Assembly (NCBI GenBank): GCA_913777465.1
Contig: CAJYRQ010000063.1
Coordinates: 62,001-126,000 of the forward strand
Length of the DNA stretch: 64,000 nucleotides
Source of the DNA: an uncultured Chryseobacterium sp.
GTDB taxonomy: Bacteria; Bacteroidota; Bacteroidia; Flavobacteriales; Weeksellaceae
Reading direction: 5' to 3'
A model generated the notes under the pieces. That model searched no databases. It saw only the letters and a program-made list of their open reading frames with translations, and was not told the DNA's origin. Each line of letters opens with the position of its first letter. The first letter of the stretch is position 1. Made by a program: the position numbers and the translations under genes. Positions 1 to 9,353 of this stretch are shown here, piece by piece.

Positions 1-674
1 AAGACGTCCAGGAATACCTCGGTCTTTTTGGTATAGCCGACCAGATAGAGTTTTTTATCGAAATAGCAAGCGTCTGTCACCATAAAGCCGGTTTTGTAAA
101 CTTCCGTTTTCCGGGCTTTCTGCTTTCCGGATATTTCCGGATCAATAAGATAATGGGTTGTTGATTTCGCGCCCCATTCTTTGGTAAAAAGATGGATCTT
201 CCCATTCAGGTACACCATGGCTTCCGCATCAAAATCGGTTTCTGAATATTTCGGGACGAATTCCTGCTGTTCGGGAAATTCAAACGAAATAAGTCGAAGC
301 GAATCTTTTGAGGGATCTTCCAAAGGCACTTTGTAGATCTCCAGGTCTTTCCGGGTTCCGCCGTTATTGCCGAAGTCGCCGATATAGAAATGAGTTCCGT
401 CGTTTGCCAAAGCTTCCCAGTCTCTATTTTTACCGTTAATTTTCAGAGTATTGATAATTTTTCCCGTTTTTTTATCAAGTTCAAAAAGCTCCGGCGTATT
501 GCCGCTGTCGTTGAAGGTATACAGCTTCCCGTTCATCAGATCTAATCCGGAGCTTTCCCTGATTCTTTCATCCAGCACGCTAATTCTGTATGGTTTTATT
601 TTAAGCAGACGGGACTGTTGTGCCAACGACAGCGCAGAGATGGTTACGGTACATATCAGGAATATCTTTTTCAT
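1..674 (-). CDS. secreted protein of unknown function, N-terminal part
   Basis: The reading frame starts with ATG at 674 and stays open to the window edge, so the C-terminus is missing. The first about 20 residues (MKKIFLICTVTISALSLAQ) form a signal peptide, so the product is exported. What follows is rich in aromatic and glycine turns typical of beta-propeller blades (for example SSGLDLMNGKLYTFNDSG, then DWEALANDGTHFYIGDFGNN). Such repeats occur in SdiA-regulated and phytase-like propeller proteins, but I do not recognise the exact family. It stands alone; the next gene is on the same strand about 290 bases away. Confidence 0.7.
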   Translation of the reverse strand, partial: MKKIFLICTVTISALSLAQQSRLLKIKPYRISVLDERIRESSGLDLMNGKLYTFNDSGNTPELFELDKKTGKIINTLKINGKNRDWEALANDGTHFYIGDFGNNGGTRKDLEIYKVPLEDPSKDSLRLISFEFPEQQEFVPKYSETDFDAEAMVYLNGKIHLFTKEWGAKSTTHYLIDPEISGKQKARKTEVYKTGFMVTDACYFDKKLYLVGYTKKTEVFLDV

Positions 675-864
675 CAGGTAAAAATATTTATTTAAATGTA
701 AATGGGAAGGTAATCATCAAAATTTGTTCCTATATCTCTTCTGACGAGATTAAACCTGTTGGATCTTTAATGGGATGTTGAAAGTCTTACGGGATGCCAA
801 ACATTGTCTTGAAAACGTAAGCTCATGCTACCGGTAATTACGATTTTTTGCAGAAACTTTAAAC

Positions 865-898
865 TCAAAAAAAGGAACGGGCAAAAACCTATTCCTTT
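865..898 (-). terminator. intrinsic terminator of the sterol-desaturase-family gene
   Basis: On the minus strand AAAGGAATAGG pairs with CCGTTCCTTT with a small internal mismatch, followed by a run of seven T. It lies about 65 bases after the stop codon of the gene ending at 962. Confidence 0.7.
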
Positions 899-961
899 GA
901 TATGTTAACCGGATGAATTATCCTTTTTATATCTGAAAATAAAAACTGAACCTTAAATGAT

Positions 962-1921
962 CTAAGCCGATTTCTTTTGCTTCTGCTCCTTCTGCCTGTT
1001 TTTTCTTTCGAGATAATCTTTCTGGTACTGCCTTACGGTTTTCCCGGTTCCGTCGTGGCGCCATCCCGGGGAATTGAAAATGTAATTGATGCGGTCTGAC
1101 AGTTTCAGTCCCGGCTGTCTGATGTCTTTCCAGATTTTCCGCCATTCGTAGAAGAGAATGGTACCCGGTTTATTGTCCGGCATTTTCGGGTAAATCCCGT
1201 ATTTTACCGGCACGCCAGGATCTTCTTTTTCAAAAGTTCCGAAGATCTTATCCCAGATAATCAGGCACATGCCCATATTCCGGTCCAGATATTTGATATT
1301 GCAGGCATGGTGCACACGGTGATGGGAGGGCGTTACGAGAATGTACTCTAGGAATCCCATGCTTTTCACCGTCTGGGTATGCACCCAGGTTCCGTATACC
1401 TGACCGATAGCATATACCACCATAATGTGCCACGGATCAAAGCCTAAAAAGGCCAGCGGAGAAAAATAAAGGTAACGGTATAAAGGCTGGAGAACCGGAC
1501 TTCTGAAACCGGTAGTAAGATTGAAGTATTCCGAATTGTGGTGAGTGATATGGACTGCCCAGAAAGCCCTGGAATGATGATCTACATAATGCAGGACATA
1601 ATAGGCAAAATCGGTAACCACGAAGCACAGCAGCCAATACCAGATGGTAAAATCCCAGGTAAAAAGCCTCAGGTTGTAGAAGAAAAACATCACGCCCATG
1701 GCAAAGGCCTTCATCACCAGGTCGAGCCCGAAATTAAGCGCAGCCAGATAAATGCTGGTTGCCACATCTTTACCATTATAGAGTTTAGCTTCCGAAACAT
1801 GGCTGTAAATCATTTCAGCCAGGATAATTGCGGCAAGAATCGGAATAGACCAGGCATACACGCTTTCCAATCCGTCTTCACCTAAAAAATAATCCACCAT
1901 CACTTCAAATTTGTCCTGCAA
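962..1921 (-). CDS. sterol desaturase / fatty acid hydroxylase family membrane protein
   Basis: A 319-residue integral membrane protein of the fatty-acid hydroxylase superfamily, which uses a di-iron centre held by histidines to oxidise lipid chains. The three histidine clusters are visible: HYVDHHS near residue 110, HITHHNS near 123 and HHRVHHA near 200. Hydrophobic stretches near residues 20-40, 50-75 and 90-110 precede the first cluster and others separate the clusters. The C-terminal tail is basic. The lipid substrate cannot be told from sequence; Bacteroidetes members are often annotated as sterol desaturase although sterols are not expected. It is a single-gene unit with its own terminator. 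Confidence 0.88.
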   Translation of the reverse strand: MQDKFEVMVDYFLGEDGLESVYAWSIPILAAIILAEMIYSHVSEAKLYNGKDVATSIYLAALNFGLDLVMKAFAMGVMFFFYNLRLFTWDFTIWYWLLCFVVTDFAYYVLHYVDHHSRAFWAVHITHHNSEYFNLTTGFRSPVLQPLYRYLYFSPLAFLGFDPWHIMVVYAIGQVYGTWVHTQTVKSMGFLEYILVTPSHHRVHHACNIKYLDRNMGMCLIIWDKIFGTFEKEDPGVPVKYGIYPKMPDNKPGTILFYEWRKIWKDIRQPGLKLSDRINYIFNSPGWRHDGTGKTVRQYQKDYLERKNRQKEQKQKKSA

Positions 1922-1975
1922 ATTTAAGGTTTTGGGAATTTGTTAAGAAAAATATCTGATTTTTTTAAGGGAAAT

Positions 1976-3010
1976 TTAATCCGCCGTTTTGTTGGCCAGC
2001 TGTCCGCAGGCTGCATCGATGTCGCCACCGCGGCTTTTTCTTACCACACAAACGATTCCTGCATTTTCGAGCTGACGGATATAATTTTCTTCCGCCTGCT
2101 TGTTGCACTGGTCGTATTTCCCGTCCCCGATCGGGTTGTACTGGATTAAATTTACCTTGGAAGGAACCTGCTTACAGTATTTAATTAAGGCTTTAATGTC
2201 CTCATCACCGTCGTTGATGCCTTTCCAGACGCAGTACTCAAAGGTAATGACGGAGCCTGTTTTTTTATACCAGTACTGGAGGGCTTCCATAATCTCGGTT
2301 AACGGAAATTTATCGGAAAACGGCATGATTTCGTTTCGCTTGGACTCGATGGCAGAGTGAAGCGACAATGCCAATTTCACCTTCAGCTCTTCATCGGCCA
2401 GCATTTTGATCATTTTAGGGATTCCCGAAGTAGAAACGGTAATTCTCCTCGCCGACATTCCCAGACCTTCCGGCTGGGTAATTTTGCGGATGGCTTCCAC
2501 TACGTTTTTGTAGTTCATCATCGGCTCGCCCATTCCCATAAAAACGATATTGGAAAGCGGCCGGTCGAAATACATTTTACTCTGGCTGTCGATCAGCGCT
2601 ACTTGGTCCACGATCTCGGCCACTTCAAGGTTTCTCATTCTTTTGAGCCTTGCCGTTGCACAGAATTCGCAGTTCAGCGAGCATCCTACCTGCGAGGAAA
2701 CACAAGCCGTCGTCCTGGTTTCCGTAGGAATCAGTACCGATTCCACCAATAAGCCGTCATGCAGCTTCACTCCGTTTTTGATGGTTCCGTCCGTGCTCTT
2801 CTGCAGGAGGTCCACCGAGACAGGATTGATGGTATATTCTTCGGAAATTCTTTCACGAAGGGTTTTCGAAAGATTCGTCATTTCATCAATCGAATGAAGA
2901 TTTTTACTCCACAGCCAGTCGTACACCTGTTTCGCACGGAACGGCTTTTCTCCCAGAGAAACAAAGTATTCTTTGAGCTGGTCGAGTGATAAAGTCCGGA
3001 TATCTTTCAT
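1976..3010 (-). CDS. rlmN: 23S rRNA (adenine-C2)-methyltransferase RlmN
   Basis: Radical-SAM enzyme that methylates C2 of A2503 in 23S rRNA and A37 of some tRNAs. The 344-residue length is normal for the family. The N-terminal part has the typical FRAKQVYDWLW segment. The radical-SAM cluster motif CEFCATA (C-x2-C preceded by GCSLN) lies near residue 113, followed by the family motif NIVFMGMGEPMMN. The second catalytic cysteine is in the C-terminal VCVVRKSRGGDIDAACGQL segment, where the methyl-carrying and resolving cysteines are both present. It looks fully functional and is transcribed alone. Confidence 0.96.
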   Translation of the reverse strand: MKDIRTLSLDQLKEYFVSLGEKPFRAKQVYDWLWSKNLHSIDEMTNLSKTLRERISEEYTINPVSVDLLQKSTDGTIKNGVKLHDGLLVESVLIPTETRTTACVSSQVGCSLNCEFCATARLKRMRNLEVAEIVDQVALIDSQSKMYFDRPLSNIVFMGMGEPMMNYKNVVEAIRKITQPEGLGMSARRITVSTSGIPKMIKMLADEELKVKLALSLHSAIESKRNEIMPFSDKFPLTEIMEALQYWYKKTGSVITFEYCVWKGINDGDEDIKALIKYCKQVPSKVNLIQYNPIGDGKYDQCNKQAEENYIRQLENAGIVCVVRKSRGGDIDAACGQLANKTAD

Positions 3011-3087
3011 AATATTAAAGAGCCAAGGTAAAAGTATAAAGAATCGAGTTGAAAAGAGACAAAAGGATTCAATTCAGAAGTATAGAG

Positions 3088-3265
3088 CCAGGTTAAATTA
3101 AAAGTTTACAGTTTTGTATGGTTAACAATCGCAGCTAAAACATTTTTCAGTTCCGTACTTTCGTTTAATAGAGCATTAAACTCATCAGAATCATAACCGT
3201 CCAATTTCTTTAAAATCCGAAGCTAAAATTGCTTTTCCTCAGATTACTTTTTACTTTTAACCTGG
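3088..3265. repeat. inverted-repeat-bounded remnant of a four-helix-bundle (IVS-type) element
   Basis: The arms CCAGGTTAAATTAAAAGT (3088-3105) and ACTTTTAACCTGG (3253-3265) are inverted copies, apart from extra bases in the first. Between them, on the minus strand, 3106-3222 encodes only the tail of a small helical protein (KKLDGYDSDEFNALLNES..., ending TELKNVLAAIV) without a start codon. Tails of this kind occur in S23/four-helix-bundle proteins found in rRNA intervening sequences and in scattered small elements. I infer a decayed copy of such an element in the rlmN-queA gap. Confidence 0.5.
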
Positions 3266-3282
3266 CTTTCTTACTTATTTTT

Positions 3283-4332
3283 TTATAGAATTAACATTGC
3301 GTCTCCGTAAGAGTAGAATTTGTATTTCTCTTTTACCGCTTCTTCGTAAGCATGCATGATGAAATCTTTTCCTGCAAAGGCAGCAATCATCATGATTAAA
3401 GTAGATTTCGGCGTGTGGAAGTTGGTGATCATACAGTTCGCTACTCCGAAATCGTGCGGCGGATAAATGAATTTATTCGTCCATCCGTGGAAGGCAGAGA
3501 TTTTCTTGTTGGAAGAAACGGAAGTTTCCAGTGTTCTCATCGTGGTTGTTCCCACGGCACAGACTCTTTTGTGAGATTCTACCGCATTGTTGATGATCTG
3601 GGCATTCTTTTCATCGATAAAGATTTCCTCAGACTCCATTTTGTGCTTGGAAAGATCTTCCACTTCAATCGGGTTGAAGGTTCCCAATCCTACGTGAAGC
3701 GTTACCTCAGCAAAGTCGATTCCTTTGATCTCCAGTCTTTTCATCAGGTGTCTTGAAAAGTGAAGACCTGCAGTAGGCGCAGCCACGGCACCTTCTACTT
3801 TTGCATAGATGGTCTGGTATCTTTCAGCATCTTCCGGCTCAACGTCTCTTTTGATGTATTTCGGAAGCGGGGTTTCGCCCAGCTCTTTCAATTTGGAACG
3901 GAATTCTTCGTAAGAACCGTCGAATAAAAATCTCAAGGTTCTCCCTCTTGACGTGGTATTGTCGATTACCTCAGCTACCAAAGATTCGTCTTCCGTAAAG
4001 AACAGTTTATTTCCGATTCTGATTTTTCTTGCAGGATCTACCAAAACGTCCCAAACACGGGTTTCCTTATCGAGCTCCCTTAAAAGGAAAACTTCAATTT
4101 TCGCTCCGGTTTTCTCTTTGTTTCCGTACAGACGGGCCGGGAATACTTTGGTATTGTTGAAGATAAAAAGATCTCCTTCATCAAAATAATCCACCACATC
4201 TTTGAAAAGCTTGTGCTCGATGGTTTCGGTTTTTCGGTCCAGAACCATCAGTCTTGCTTCGTCTCTGTGTTCGGATGGGTGTTCTGCCAATAATTCTGCA
4301 GGAAGATCAAAATTAAAATCTGATGTTTTCAT
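3283..4332 (-). CDS. queA: S-adenosylmethionine:tRNA ribosyltransferase-isomerase QueA
   Basis: Catalyses the penultimate step of queuosine synthesis on tRNA, moving the ribosyl part of SAM onto 7-aminomethyl-7-deazaguanine to give epoxyqueuosine. The 349-residue length fits. Family hallmarks are visible: [21 protein letters not shown] at the N-terminus, [13 protein letters not shown] near residue 55, [20 protein letters not shown] near residue 170 and [14 protein letters not shown] near the C-terminus. The start [11 protein letters not shown] fits the family. No other queuosine genes lie nearby. Confidence 0.97.
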   Translation of the reverse strand: MKTSDFNFDLPAELLAEHPSEHRDEARLMVLDRKTETIEHKLFKDVVDYFDEGDLFIFNNTKVFPARLYGNKEKTGAKIEVFLLRELDKETRVWDVLVDPARKIRIGNKLFFTEDESLVAEVIDNTTSRGRTLRFLFDGSYEEFRSKLKELGETPLPKYIKRDVEPEDAERYQTIYAKVEGAVAAPTAGLHFSRHLMKRLEIKGIDFAEVTLHVGLGTFNPIEVEDLSKHKMESEEIFIDEKNAQIINNAVESHKRVCAVGTTTMRTLETSVSSNKKISAFHGWTNKFIYPPHDFGVANCMITNFHTPKSTLIMMIAAFAGKDFIMHAYEEAVKEKYKFYSYGDAMLIL

Positions 4333-4532
4333 TTTTTAAATTACGGTTTAAAAATTACTGAAATTACAAGGTGTAATTTTCGGACTGCAAATATACGACA
4401 TCAGGCACCCCTTTGTCAAGTATTATTTATGCGGATGTTAAATTAATTTTAAATACGGAAAGAAACCGTGAATTTACGGAGGCCGGTGAAAACAAAAAAA
4501 GCTATTTTTGATCACATCAAAAAAATGACCTT

Positions 4533-5225
4533 ATGAGCAAATATTCAATTGAAGCTTTTGTAAATGAAACCAAAGAAAATCCGCAGGAAAGGGATTATTT
4601 TGAACTGGAAAAACCCCAGCTTCTGGAAATCAACCTGAATAACCAATCGGTATGGACCAAAGCAGGAAGCATGGTGGGCTATGTCGGAAACATCAATTTC
4701 GAAAGGCAGGGCATGCTCTCCGGAGGCCTGGGCAATTTACTGAAAAAAGCCATCAGCGGCGAAGGTACCAAACTGATGAAGGCAGAAGGTACCGGAAAAT
4801 TATATGTTGCGGATGCAGGGAAAAAAGTACGCATTCTTTACCTGAATAACGAATCGGTTTGTGTGAACGGAAACGACGTCCTGGCGCATGAGCAAAGCAT
4901 TAAAAGCGATATCACGATGCTGAAGAGCATTGCCGGAGTGATGTCGGGCGGACTTTTCCAGGTGAAATTATCCGGAACGGGACACATTGCCATCACCACC
5001 CACGGCGATCCGCTGACGTTACTGGTAACGCCTGATGCACCGGTTTTCACCGACCCGAATGCCACGGTAGCCTGGTCCGGCAACCTGAGCCCTGAACTGA
5101 AAACCAGCGTTTCCCTGAAAAGCCTGATCGGAAGAGGAAGCGGTGAAGAGTTCCAGATGAAGTTTTCCGGGAACGGATGGGTACTGATCCAGCCTTATGA
5201 AGAGGTTTATACAATTGAGAAATAA
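4533..5225 (+). CDS. AIM24 / TIGR00266-family protein
   Basis: A 230-residue cytosolic protein of the AIM24 (DUF124) family: a beta-helix fold rich in glycine with no signal peptide. Typical stretches are GSMVGYVGNINFERQG, LMKAEGTGKLYVADAGKKV and a GEEFQMKFSGNGWVLIQPYE C-terminus, the last being the family signature. The biochemical role is unknown; relatives are annotated as transcriptional regulator or tryptophan RNA-binding attenuator-like by fold only. It stands between genes on the opposite strand and has its own transcript. Confidence 0.85.
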   Translation: MSKYSIEAFVNETKENPQERDYFELEKPQLLEINLNNQSVWTKAGSMVGYVGNINFERQGMLSGGLGNLLKKAISGEGTKLMKAEGTGKLYVADAGKKVRILYLNNESVCVNGNDVLAHEQSIKSDITMLKSIAGVMSGGLFQVKLSGTGHIAITTHGDPLTLLVTPDAPVFTDPNATVAWSGNLSPELKTSVSLKSLIGRGSGEEFQMKFSGNGWVLIQPYEEVYTIEK

Positions 5226-5233
5226 ATATCTCA

Positions 5234-5382
5234 CGTGAAGTTTAAGCAGGAATCAGTTTAATTTGCAGGAATACGAAGCCGGAGGCTGGAAGTTTTAACT
5301 TCTCATATAAAGATCCGGATCCTGGGCATTAAACTTTTCTATTCTGATTAAAAATTAAAACAGATGGTTTAAATTCACGTTA
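5234..5382. repeat. MITE-like intergenic repeat, short copy
   Basis: Imperfect terminal inverted repeats: ACGTGAAGTTTA at the left and TAAATTCACGT at the right. Inside is the family marker GGCTGGAAGTTTT. It belongs to the repeat family described at 16213-16417, is about 150 bases long, and has no coding capacity. Confidence 0.5.
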
Positions 5383-5419
5383 TCAAAAAAAAATGGGAGC
5401 AAAATCATGGGTTTTGCTC

Positions 5420-6103
5420 TTATTCTTCAATATCGGAGCCATAGCTGTACTCTCTTAGGATAAGCTTTCCCGGGATTTTAATGGTTAAGTCTACTTTCCG
5501 AATGTCTGTCAGAATGTTATCAAACAGATATCCTGAAGAATACCGGATCTGTTGTCTTTTGATCACATATTTGAAACCCGGATCCAATAATTCTTTCAGT
5601 TTTACTTCCATTTCGTGAGTTCTGGTATAATCTGCGTCAATTTGGGTATAGTTCAGATCCGATTTTTCCAGCGTGACCACCAAAGATATTTTTTTATGTC
5701 TTAACCTGGAATTTTTAAAAGCCGTAATTCTGTAATTTGCAGAATCTATTTTCTCAGCTTTTATTACGTTTTCCTCATTGGAATCTCCGAAATTCTTTTC
5801 ATTATCTTTGAATTGATTGGTATGCTTATACACGAAACTCATATAATCTCCTGATCGAAGCACATCAAAAACATGCCTCCTGTTTTGCTCCTTTTGAAAA
5901 ATAGTACCCGTGATTTTTTTATTTCTAACGTGAAGGACCAGTTTGGCTCTTGTTGCTGAATCATAGAACGAATCGGTAATCCACTGTTGACGTTCCGGCT
6001 GTGTTCTTGTGTCATTGTGCTTTACGAAATAATCAAAATGATATTCCTGGGAAAAAATCCGGCTAAAGGATAGAATAAAGAACAGCGGTATCAGTTTTTT
6101 CAT
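5420..6103 (-). CDS. secreted protein of unknown function, related to the gene at 6592-7272
   Basis: 227 residues with a signal peptide (MKKLIPLFFILSFSRIFSQ) and a mature part starting EYHFDYFVKHND. It resembles the product of 6592-7272 in length and layout: both open with EYxFDY or YEFDY after the signal, carry a central YRI/YIIxAFKNxR-type strand and end with a YVIKxxxxRY...LTDI block. I do not recognise a named domain. Its start overlaps the stop of the glycosylase gene by 4 bases, so the two are translated from one mRNA. Function unknown; the signal peptide points to the periplasm or beyond. Confidence 0.7.
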   Translation of the reverse strand: MKKLIPLFFILSFSRIFSQEYHFDYFVKHNDTRTQPERQQWITDSFYDSATRAKLVLHVRNKKITGTIFQKEQNRRHVFDVLRSGDYMSFVYKHTNQFKDNEKNFGDSNEENVIKAEKIDSANYRITAFKNSRLRHKKISLVVTLEKSDLNYTQIDADYTRTHEMEVKLKELLDPGFKYVIKRQQIRYSSGYLFDNILTDIRKVDLTIKIPGKLILREYSYGSDIEE

Positions 6104-6588
6104 AAATAGATTTTAATTTTCTTCCATTCTTCCAGTTTCTTCTCAAAGGAAACCGTGTGAAGCGGACTGGTGGAAGGCAGTAAAAATACAGGAATTTTAT
6201 AGTTCTTCCCCAGCATCTTCTGGAGATTCTTATAAGATTTTCCGCCGTTGCAGAAGATGGCTCTGATATTCGGATGGTCGTCCAGCAATTCTACGATCCT
6301 GTTGGCCTCTTCGTTCCTGATTTCGGAATCGAGGCTGCCTTTTCTTTCGCAGGAGTCGATCACATCCCAGAGCGCGATGTGGTGTTTTCTGATTGCCTTA
6401 ATTCTTTCGGAATAATCATCGGTGAAATCCTCCCGGATTATTTCAAAAATAATTTTCCAGAACTTGTTCTGCGGATGGGCATAATACTGCTGCTTTTCCA
6501 ATGATTTCACGCCGGGAACCGATCCCAGGATTAAAATTTCGGAATCGATATCAATAATAGGCGGGAAAGATGAAATGCGGTCGGTCAT
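6100..6588 (-). CDS. DNA-deoxyinosine glycosylase, uracil-DNA glycosylase superfamily
   Basis: A 162-residue member of the UDG superfamily, best matching the hypoxanthine/deoxyinosine glycosylase branch that removes deaminated adenine from DNA. Visible motifs: motif A ILILGSVPGVKSL near residues 17-29, followed by YAHPQNKFWKII, which is typical of this branch; the central HHIALWDVIDSCERKGSLDS; and the motif B-like LLPSTSPLHT near residue 140. No signal peptide, cytosolic. It is cotranscribed with two related secreted-protein genes on either side (overlap of 4 bases downstream, 3-base gap upstream). No functional link between them is evident. Confidence 0.85.
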   Translation of the reverse strand: MTDRISSFPPIIDIDSEILILGSVPGVKSLEKQQYYAHPQNKFWKIIFEIIREDFTDDYSERIKAIRKHHIALWDVIDSCERKGSLDSEIRNEEANRIVELLDDHPNIRAIFCNGGKSYKNLQKMLGKNYKIPVFLLPSTSPLHTVSFEKKLEEWKKIKIYL

Positions 6589-6591
6589 CTA

Positions 6592-7272
6592 TTAATCTTT
6601 ATAATCTTTAAACTGCTCTGTTATCATCTGCTGAATACCTTGTGGTAATGCGATTTTTTTCTCTATAGCCTTTATATCGGTTAATTCTTCTGTAAAAACA
6701 TTACCGTTCCCATAATCAAACCTGATCTTTTTGATTACGTAATTTTCACGCGGCACCTGTCTTTTAAATTCTGATAAAATTTTTGCTTCGGTAAATTCGG
6801 AAATATCAGACAAATGAAAATACATCAGATCAGAGCTTGCTTGTTCAAGCTCAACATCAATAATGAAATTTGCCTTTCTGTTTTTATATGCTTTTATAAT
6901 ATAAACATTTTCACCAGTTTTTTTGACTTCAACACGATTTACAAATCTTTTATCTTTTTTGTCATCCTTAATAAACTTTCTTGCATATTGATAATTGTAT
7001 AAATCGGGCTGGCCTGATTTTTCCAAAACAACAAATCTATAATTCAGGTTAGTATTAAAATCTTTTATCCAACTGATTTTTTGTTTATTAACTATATCTA
7101 AATTCATATCATAAGAATGATCTTTAGAATTTATATATACTTTATAATCATCAGGTTTTTTTACTTCCGGCTTCATTCGCTTGGCCTGATAAGTCAGTAA
7201 ATAATCAAATTCATAATTCTGGCAAAATACTAAGCCAGAAACAAGTAAAAAGGAAAATATAAGTGTTTTCAA
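6592..7272 (-). CDS. secreted protein of unknown function, related to the gene at 5420-6103
   Basis: 226 residues with a signal peptide (MKTLIFSFLLVSGLVFCQ) and a mature part starting NYEFDYLLTYQAK. It shares size and overall pattern with the product of 5420-6103, and probably arose by duplication before the glycosylase gene came to lie between them. It is lysine-rich and markedly AT-rich compared with the flanking S9 peptidase gene. No catalytic motif is seen. It is the first gene of a three-gene unit. Confidence 0.7.
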   Translation of the reverse strand: MKTLIFSFLLVSGLVFCQNYEFDYLLTYQAKRMKPEVKKPDDYKVYINSKDHSYDMNLDIVNKQKISWIKDFNTNLNYRFVVLEKSGQPDLYNYQYARKFIKDDKKDKRFVNRVEVKKTGENVYIIKAYKNRKANFIIDVELEQASSDLMYFHLSDISEFTEAKILSEFKRQVPRENYVIKKIRFDYGNGNVFTEELTDIKAIEKKIALPQGIQQMITEQFKDYKD

Positions 7273-7303
7273 AGTAGTCTTTTAACGATTAAATTTAAAA
7301 TTT

Positions 7304-7337
7304 CAAAAAAATTGCGATTGAATTTTTTCAATCGCAA
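7304..7337 (-). terminator. intrinsic terminator of the S9 peptidase gene
   Basis: A perfect 11-base-pair stem (TTGCGATTGAA with TTCAATCGCAA) around a four-base loop, followed on the minus strand by seven T. It starts about 20 bases after the stop of the gene ending at 7359. Confidence 0.9.
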
Positions 7338-7358
7338 GATAAATATTCATTTCTTATT

Positions 7359-9353
7359 TTACAAAGTTTCCTTCAGCCAGTCAAAAAACTCTCTCTGCCA
7401 TACCAGTCCGTTCTGCGGATGAAGCACCCAATGGTTCTCGTTCGGGAAATACACCAGCTTGGATTTCAATCCACGGAGCTTTGCCGCCTGAAAAGCTTCC
7501 TGTCCCTGCTCATAAGGCACCCGGTAATCGATTCCGCCCTGCACGATCATGATCGGCTTGTTCCATTTATCCACGAAATTGCTCGGATTAAATTCCGTGT
7601 AGGCTTTTGGCAACGGTTTTTCCCATGGAGAACCCAGATCCCAGTTGGCAAACCACAATTCCTCGGTGGTCAGGTACCAGGATTTCATATCAAATAATCC
7701 GTCGTGTGCGATGAAGGTCTTAAAACGGTTCTGGTGGATTCCGGCCAGCATGAATACACTGTATCCTCCGTAGCTCGCTCCTACTGCCGCCACGCGGTCT
7801 CCGTCTACATAAGGCAGGGTCTTGGCATAATCCGTTGCCGCCAGATAATCCCGCATCGGCTGTCCGCCCCAGTCTCTGGAGATTTCCTCGTTCCATTTGG
7901 TTCCCCAACCCGGCATTCCTCTTCGGTTCGGTGCCACGACAATATATCCATTAGCCGTCATTAAAGCAAAGTTCCACCTTGTGCTGAAAAATTGGGTAAG
8001 AGCCGACTGAGGTCCTCCCTGGCAATAGACTAAGGTTGGATATTTTTTATTCGGATCGAAGTTTGGCGGATAATGGAACCAGACGCCCATCTCTTTGCCG
8101 TCGGTGGTTTTTACCATTTTCAGTTCGGATTTCCCTTCGGCCAGTTGAGCATACATCTCCTTATTGGCATCCGTCACCTGCTTCATATCGCCGTTCTTCA
8201 CATTTACCGAGAAAAGGTCTGTCGCATGGTTAATGTCCGTTCTTCCCACCAAAAGGGAATTTTTCTGATCGGCAAAAATTTCATTCACATCAAAATTACC
8301 TTTCGTAATCTGCTGAACCTTCGCATTTTTAGGATCCAAGGCAAAAAGCTGCTTGGTTCCCCTGAAAGCGGCCGTAAAATAAATGGTCTTTGAATCCCCG
8401 CTCCAGAATACATCGCCGGAAACGCTGTCGTCCCAGCCGGAAGTAAGGTTCGTTGTTTTCCCGGACTTCCAGTCCATGATTTTGATATCGTTCTTATCGG
8501 CTTCATAACCATCTCTGGCCATGCTTTGCCAAACCAGCGATTTCCCGTCGGGACTGAATTTCGGGTTGACATCATATCCTTTGTTGGTTTCCGTCAGGTT
8601 TTTTATCGTTCCCGAAGCCAGGTCGTAAGCGAAAATATCAGTATTGGTGCTGGTTGAATATTCTTTTCCGCTCTTCGGTTTGGTCACATACAACAGCTGG
8701 GAAGAATCCGGGCTCCAGATAAAATCTTCGGCTCCCCCGAAAGGCCGTTGCGGCGAATCCCACATTTTACCTTCCAGCAGATCTTTAGCAGCCTCCGGTT
8801 TTTCAGAAACATTCACTACAAAAACGTGATTGTATTTTCCTTCACTGAAATAATCCCAGTGGCGGTGATTCAGGTCGGTATAAACCTGGGCCGTGGTTTT
8901 CGGGGTGTCGGAATATTTGTCCTTCCCCATGACCTTTTCCATCAGCACCTGTTTGCTGAAGGCTATCTTTTTACCGTCCGGAGCAATGACGATGTTGTCA
9001 GCTTCCCCGATCGTATAAAACTCCGTCCATGTTTTTCCGCTGTCTTTAGAAAGGAAAATCTTATCGCCTTCCTGCGCATAAATTCCGTTTTTGTCCCACT
9101 GGATCAGGGATTTTTTACCCAAATCTATTTTGGTGGACTGGTAATTAAGAACATTAAGAAAATAGTTCTCGTTTTTCGTTTTTTCTGTTTTAAGATCCAC
9201 CTGCCCTACCTTATAGATCAGGGAAGACTGGTCGGGAGAAACGGCCTGTACGCCCACTTTCTTCAAAGTCCACAGGATTTCAGGCGTCATTACTTGTTGT
9301 GCATTCATTAAAAGCGGAGCTGCCAGAGCCAGCAGACTGTACTTAAGTTTCAT
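7359..9353 (-). CDS. S9-family (prolyl oligopeptidase-type) serine peptidase
   Basis: 664-residue exported peptidase. A signal peptide (MKLKYSLLALAAPLLMNAQ) is followed by a beta-propeller domain (about residues 25-390, with WSPDSSQLLYV and FSPDGKSLVW blades of the PD40 type) and a C-terminal alpha/beta-hydrolase domain. The catalytic serine is in GASYGGYS (about residue 525), the acid in GGIDYRVPYEQG and the histidine in NENHWVLHPQNG. It is likely to trim oligopeptides in the periplasm, as in dipeptidyl-peptidase and acyl-aminoacyl-peptidase relatives. The exact specificity is not readable. Confidence 0.93.
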   Translation of the reverse strand: MKLKYSLLALAAPLLMNAQQVMTPEILWTLKKVGVQAVSPDQSSLIYKVGQVDLKTEKTKNENYFLNVLNYQSTKIDLGKKSLIQWDKNGIYAQEGDKIFLSKDSGKTWTEFYTIGEADNIVIAPDGKKIAFSKQVLMEKVMGKDKYSDTPKTTAQVYTDLNHRHWDYFSEGKYNHVFVVNVSEKPEAAKDLLEGKMWDSPQRPFGGAEDFIWSPDSSQLLYVTKPKSGKEYSTSTNTDIFAYDLASGTIKNLTETNKGYDVNPKFSPDGKSLVWQSMARDGYEADKNDIKIMDWKSGKTTNLTSGWDDSVSGDVFWSGDSKTIYFTAAFRGTKQLFALDPKNAKVQQITKGNFDVNEIFADQKNSLLVGRTDINHATDLFSVNVKNGDMKQVTDANKEMYAQLAEGKSELKMVKTTDGKEMGVWFHYPPNFDPNKKYPTLVYCQGGPQSALTQFFSTRWNFALMTANGYIVVAPNRRGMPGWGTKWNEEISRDWGGQPMRDYLAATDYAKTLPYVDGDRVAAVGASYGGYSVFMLAGIHQNRFKTFIAHDGLFDMKSWYLTTEELWFANWDLGSPWEKPLPKAYTEFNPSNFVDKWNKPIMIVQGGIDYRVPYEQGQEAFQAAKLRGLKSKLVYFPNENHWVLHPQNGLVWQREFFDWLKETL

